From: Gammaproteobacteria bacterium
GTDB lineage: Bacteria; Pseudomonadota; Gammaproteobacteria; Burkholderiales; Burkholderiaceae_C
Assembly: GCA_018828125.1 (NCBI GenBank)
Contig: JAHJWB010000023.1
Span: 248,001 to 312,000, forward strand
DNA length: 64,000 nucleotides
Direction of reading: 5' to 3'
Every line of letters begins with the position of its first letter. Within the stretch, counting starts at the first letter, position 1. The position numbers and the translations under genes were made by a program. Of this stretch, positions 60,714-64,000 are shown piece after piece. A model generated the notes under the pieces. It ran no database searches. It was not told the origin of the DNA and worked only from the letters and a program-made list of their open reading frames with translations.

Positions 60714-61028
60714 ATGCACCACAACAGCGACAACAACCCTGAGGCCGTCATCACCCAGCACTTCCTCATCCGTGGCCACGTGCAAGGCGTGGGCTACCGC
60801 TGGTCCATGGTGCAGGCCGCCCAGCAGCGTGCGGTGCAAGGCTGGGTGCGCAATCGCCGCGACGGCAGTGTGGAGGCGCTGGTCAGAGGCCCCGCAGATG
60901 CGGTTCAGTCCTTGCTTGACTGGGCCCACCAGGGTCCGCCGCATGCGCGCGTGGATGCGGTGAGCGCGAGTGCGGTGGCGGGGCCAGCGGAGGCGCTGTC
61001 AGGCTTCGTTCAAAAAGACACGGTGTAG
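60714..61028 (+). CDS. acyP: Acylphosphatase
   Basis: A 104-residue enzyme hydrolysing acyl phosphates. The phosphate loop is IRGHVQGVGYRWSM (catalytic Arg) and the catalytic Asn is in GWVRNRRDGSVEALV. The first ATG of the domain is at 60714; an upstream in-frame start at 60672 gives an unlikely extension. N-terminal 12 residues are polar and not in shorter homologues. Confidence 0.92.
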   Translation: MHHNSDNNPEAVITQHFLIRGHVQGVGYRWSMVQAAQQRAVQGWVRNRRDGSVEALVRGPADAVQSLLDWAHQGPPHARVDAVSASAVAGPAEALSGFVQKDTV

Positions 61029-61115
61029 GCCGCCAGTGCGCGGATGGGTTGCGCCGTCGCAGTGTTTTCTGGTTGGCAAGGGCAGGCCGGGTGATGTTCG
61101 GCCCCCCTTGCGCGC

Positions 61116-61532
61116 TCAACAACCTTTGCGCTGCAAGTCCCGCGCCCCGTAGGCGCAGTACCCAGGCTTGGGGCTCTTCTTTTGCGGGTGAAGGCGGCAC
61201 GTTTCGGGTCGCTTGTCGTACACCGTGCACCGCCGCGTTGCGGGGTCTAGAAAGTTGCAGTCGCCACTGGCCCGCCGCGCCATCGTGAAAACCGCGTTCT
61301 TGTGATTGAAGTGGTCAATCAGCCGCGCCTTGAGCAGCCGCTTGGCAATGTGCCGCAGCTCTTCATGCTCGGCCTCGAACGGGTCCACCAGCTCCAGCCG
61401 CACCAGGTCGGGCAGCTGCACCTCCAGCGGCATGGTGCAGCAGTTGGCCGCGCAGGTGTCGCACAGGCCGGCGCGGTAGCGGGTCCAGGTGTCGAGGCGG
61501 TCGACGTCAACAATGGCGATGGGAGAGCGCAT
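61116..61532 (-). CDS. YkgJ-like cysteine-cluster protein
   Basis: A 138-residue protein of the YkgJ family (putative zinc/iron chelator): GLCDTCAANCCTMPLEV, DCNFLDPATRRCTVYDKRPETCRLHP and PGYCAYG supply the conserved Cys pattern. It ends ARDLQRKGC. The ATG at 61532 gives the full domain. Function unknown; some relatives are annotated as Fe-S oxidoreductases without evidence. Confidence 0.87.
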   Translation of the reverse strand: MRSPIAIVDVDRLDTWTRYRAGLCDTCAANCCTMPLEVQLPDLVRLELVDPFEAEHEELRHIAKRLLKARLIDHFNHKNAVFTMARRASGDCNFLDPATRRCTVYDKRPETCRLHPQKKSPKPGYCAYGARDLQRKGC

Positions 61533-61744
61533 GGGGTTGCGATTGTGCCTGGGCGAATGCCTACACGCCCCGGCCGGGGTGGCAAACCGCGGCGTTCGAT
61601 GGCCGATGGGAGTTAGAAGCCTCTTGCCCGCATCCCAGGTCTCCAAACCTGTCGCCGCGTGGGGCGCTTGGCCTACGCCGGCGTAGCGCTGCGTCGAGGA
61701 CGATGCGGTTTCAGACGTGTCCACACCACCCACAGGAGACCACC

Positions 61745-62245
61745 ATGACCCATCCTCAAGACCCCACCCGCGACCAGAACCTCGACCCCATCACTCAGGC
61801 CCCCGGCGCCCATCCCATCGGCACTGGCATCGGTGCCGCAGGCGGCGCAGTGACGGGCGCTGCCGCTGGCTCCCTTGGCGGTCCGGTCGGCACGGCGGTA
61901 GGCGCCGTTGTCGGCGCTGTCGTTGGGGGTTTGGCCGGCAAGGGCGCAGCCGAAGCCGTCAATCCCACGGATGAAGACGCATACTGGCGCGACACCCATA
62001 CGCGTGAGCCGTATTACGCAAGCGGCTATACCTACGATGACGACTATGCGCCTGCCTACCGATCAGGCTACCAAAGCGTGATCGAAGGCCGCGGCAGCGA
62101 CTGGACAGAAGCCCGCGGCCATATGCAGCAGCGCTGGGACACCGACCGGCAGTCGAGCCGGCTGAGCTGGCTGGAGGCCGAGCCAGCGGCGAAAGCAGCT
62201 TGGGAAAGGGCGGATCGGATTTGGAAGCAGACGAAGCAGGAATGA
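61745..62245 (+). CDS. Glycine-zipper protein
   Basis: A 166-residue protein: a polar head, then IGTGIGAAGGAVTGAAAGSLGG and PVGTAVGAVVGAVVGGLAG (about 26-65), a double glycine zipper that inserts into membranes, then a Tyr/Asp-rich acidic domain (YYASGYTYDDDYAPAYRSGYQ) and a helical end. No signal peptide. CAGGAG at eight bases supports ATG 61745. Such proteins appear under stress or desiccation; here unassigned. Confidence 0.82.
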   Translation: MTHPQDPTRDQNLDPITQAPGAHPIGTGIGAAGGAVTGAAAGSLGGPVGTAVGAVVGAVVGGLAGKGAAEAVNPTDEDAYWRDTHTREPYYASGYTYDDDYAPAYRSGYQSVIEGRGSDWTEARGHMQQRWDTDRQSSRLSWLEAEPAAKAAWERADRIWKQTKQE

Positions 62246-62373
62246 AACTCGCGCTGACCTCACCGTCAGGGCAGTCGGCCTCGTAACCGACGCGCTGCAC
62301 TTGGTAACACTTGGGCCATACTGCTGGGCTGCAGCACACATGTTGTGCACTCCTCCATCACAAGGTCCGACGA

Positions 62374-64000
62374 GTGAGCGCCTCGCCCAAAAGCCACCTC
62401 AGCGAAACCGATATTTGCGACCAGTTCATCACGCCTTCACTGCTGCGTGCGGGCTGGACCATTCAGCAGCACATCCTGCGTGAATACACCCTGCGCCCCG
62501 GCCGCGTGGTGGTGCGCGGGCAAGCTGCGCACCGCGACAAGGCATCTATCCTGCGGGCCGACTACGTGCTGTTCCACAAGCCCAATGTGCCCCTGGCCGT
62601 GGTCGAGGCCAAAGACGCCAAGCACGCCGTGGGCGCGGGCATGGCCCAGGCCATTCAATACGCGCAGTTGCTGGACGTCCCCTTTTGTTTTGCCAGCAAT
62701 GGCGACGGCTTTGTGTTCCGCGACGCCACGCTGGCCGATGGTGTGCTGGAGCGCAACCTCACGCTCGACGAGTTCCCATCCCCTGCCGAGCTGTGGGCCA
62801 AATACTGCGCCTGGAAGGGCTGGGCGCCGCAGGTGCAGCAGATCGCCGCCGCCGACTATTCCCCCAGCAAAACCCCGCGCTACTACCAGCTCAATGCCAT
62901 CAATCGCACGGTAGAGGCCATCGCAGCCGGCCAAAGCCGCGTGTTGCTCGTCATGGCCACTGGCACGGGCAAGACCTACACCGCGTTTCAGATCATCCAC
63001 CGGCTGTGGAAGTCGCCCTGGCGCGCAGACAAGCCCGGCGGGCAAAAACGCATCCTCTTCCTGGCCGACCGCAACATCCTCATCGACCAGACCATGGTCA
63101 ACGACTTTCGCCCCTTCAAGGGCGCCATGGCCAAGCTCAGCCCCAACGCGAAAGGGGTGGAGCGCGTGGATGCGCAGGGTCGGATTACGGTCGAAGACAT
63201 GGACCTTGCCGTGAACAAGGCCACCAAGGTGGTGGACAAGAGCTACGAGATTTACCTCTCGCTCTACCAGGCAGTAACGGGCACCGACGACGAGCGCAAC
63301 ATCTACAAGCAGTTCAGCCCCGACTTCTTCGATCTGATCGTTGTGGACGAATGCCACCGGGGCAGCGCGGCAGACGACTCGGCCTGGCGCGAGATCCTCA
63401 CCTACTTCGCCAGTGCCGCGCAGATCGGCCTGACCGCCACGCCCAAGGAGACCGAAGACGTCTCCAACACCGACTACTTCGGCGAGCCGCTCTACACCTA
63501 CAGCTTGCGGCAAGGTATTGAAGACGGCTACCTCGCGCCTTACAAGGTGGTGCGGGTAGACCTGGACCGCGACACCTTCGGCTGGCGCCCCACCGAGGGC
63601 ATGCGCGACAAGTTCGGCCACCTCATTGAAGACCGCGTCTACACCGGCACCGACATGAACCGCACGCTCGTCATGGAGCAGCGCGACGCCGTGGTGGCCG
63701 GCAGAATCACCGAATACCTGAAGGCCACCGACCGCTACGCCAAGACCATCGTGTTTTGCGAAGACATCGAGCACGCCACCCGCATGCGCCAGGCGATCAG
63801 CAACGCCAACGCAGACATCTGCGCCACCCAGCCCAAATACGTGGTGCAGATCACCGGCGACAACGCCGAAGGCAAGCGCGAGTTGGACAACTTCATCGAC
63901 CCCGATAAGACCTACCCCGTCATCGCCACCACCTCCCGCCTCATGAGCACCGGCGTGGACGCGCAAACCTGCAAGCTCATCGTGCTCGACCAGACCATCC
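62374..64000 (+). CDS. hsdR: Type I restriction enzyme R subunit, cut by the right edge
   Basis: The frame is open from a GTG at 62374 to the window end (542 codons). N-terminal nuclease-like block [22 protein letters not shown] (D...ExK), then a superfamily 2 translocase: [14 protein letters not shown] (Walker A), [22 protein letters not shown] (DECH box), GLTATP (motif III) and [15 protein letters not shown] (motif V). Layout and sequence are those of EcoEI-type HsdR, which translocates DNA and cuts unmethylated targets. hsdM and hsdS must lie outside the window. AAGG stands nine bases before the GTG. Confidence 0.93.
   Translation, partial: MSASPKSHLSETDICDQFITPSLLRAGWTIQQHILREYTLRPGRVVVRGQAAHRDKASILRADYVLFHKPNVPLAVVEAKDAKHAVGAGMAQAIQYAQLLDVPFCFASNGDGFVFRDATLADGVLERNLTLDEFPSPAELWAKYCAWKGWAPQVQQIAAADYSPSKTPRYYQLNAINRTVEAIAAGQSRVLLVMATGTGKTYTAFQIIHRLWKSPWRADKPGGQKRILFLADRNILIDQTMVNDFRPFKGAMAKLSPNAKGVERVDAQGRITVEDMDLAVNKATKVVDKSYEIYLSLYQAVTGTDDERNIYKQFSPDFFDLIVVDECHRGSAADDSAWREILTYFASAAQIGLTATPKETEDVSNTDYFGEPLYTYSLRQGIEDGYLAPYKVVRVDLDRDTFGWRPTEGMRDKFGHLIEDRVYTGTDMNRTLVMEQRDAVVAGRITEYLKATDRYAKTIVFCEDIEHATRMRQAISNANADICATQPKYVVQITGDNAEGKRELDNFIDPDKTYPVIATTSRLMSTGVDAQTCKLIVLDQTI

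Overview
The window is a chromosomal segment of a high-GC betaproteobacterium, most likely Acidovorax or a close member of the Comamonadaceae. The basis is codon and base composition, the protein families present (a LivFGHMK-type uptake cluster with an acyl-CoA ligase, RdgC, DUF3297, NnrU, ECF42/DGPF genes) and two dispersed intergenic repeat families of a kind I associate with this family. This is recognition, not a database result. I saw no rRNA, tRNA, CRISPR array or intact insertion sequence.

Layout. 1-4.8 kb: an edge-truncated YbfB-type MFS transporter, an Old Yellow Enzyme reductase, a hemerythrin-like protein and a chemoreceptor. 4.9-9.3 kb: a copper module with copA, copZ and cueR around a flavodoxin-fold reductase; both copper promoters show the same CueR-type operator with a 19-bp spacer. 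9.3-19.1 kb: a TetR regulator divergent from livGHM, a binding protein, livF, an acyl-CoA ligase, an enoyl-CoA hydratase and a thiolase. This reads as uptake, CoA activation and beta-oxidation of an unidentified carboxylate; a TTTC microsatellite precedes the thiolase. 19.2-22.9 kb: a RibD-like deaminase, rdgC, a Spy-like periplasmic protein, then about 1.1 kb of non-coding DNA holding two direct copies of a replication-origin-like module (DnaA boxes, a 14-nt gap, CTACTACTAC trios, an AT-rich tract).

22.9-32.6 kb: a very large multi-sensor GGDEF/EAL protein, a thioesterase, DAHP synthase, an NlpC/P60 lipoprotein and 2-isopropylmalate synthase, the last behind a leader peptide with five rare CTA leucine codons. 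32.7-36.3 kb: two YciI/DGPF proteins, an SRPBCC protein, a VOC protein and an ECF42-type sigma factor, with a matching candidate promoter. 36.4-47.9 kb: housekeeping and accessory genes (GFA protein, RNase H-like, DUF3297, NnrU, DEDDh exonuclease, EamA transporter, PHB-depolymerase-type esterase with an RHH protein, PNPOx-like, YjdM/PhnA, DinG-like helicase, two unknowns). 47.9-48.9 kb: a low-GC islet with an amidase overlapping a small membrane-anchored protein, possibly an effector and its immunity protein. 49-57.8 kb: a radical SAM protein, a gamma carbonic anhydrase, TetR with a metallo-beta-lactamase-fold protein, MocR, OsmC, PaiB and homoserine dehydrogenase, the last behind a Thr/Ile leader peptide. 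58.4-64 kb: DUF72, two gene relics, OsmC, ferredoxin, acylphosphatase, a YkgJ-like protein, a glycine-zipper protein, and a type I restriction R subunit that runs off the right edge.

Regulation is unusually legible here: two amino-acid attenuators, two CueR promoters, two TetR palindromes and one ECF42 candidate promoter. Ten copies of a small palindromic repeat and four copies of a larger 3'-flanking element are spread between genes.
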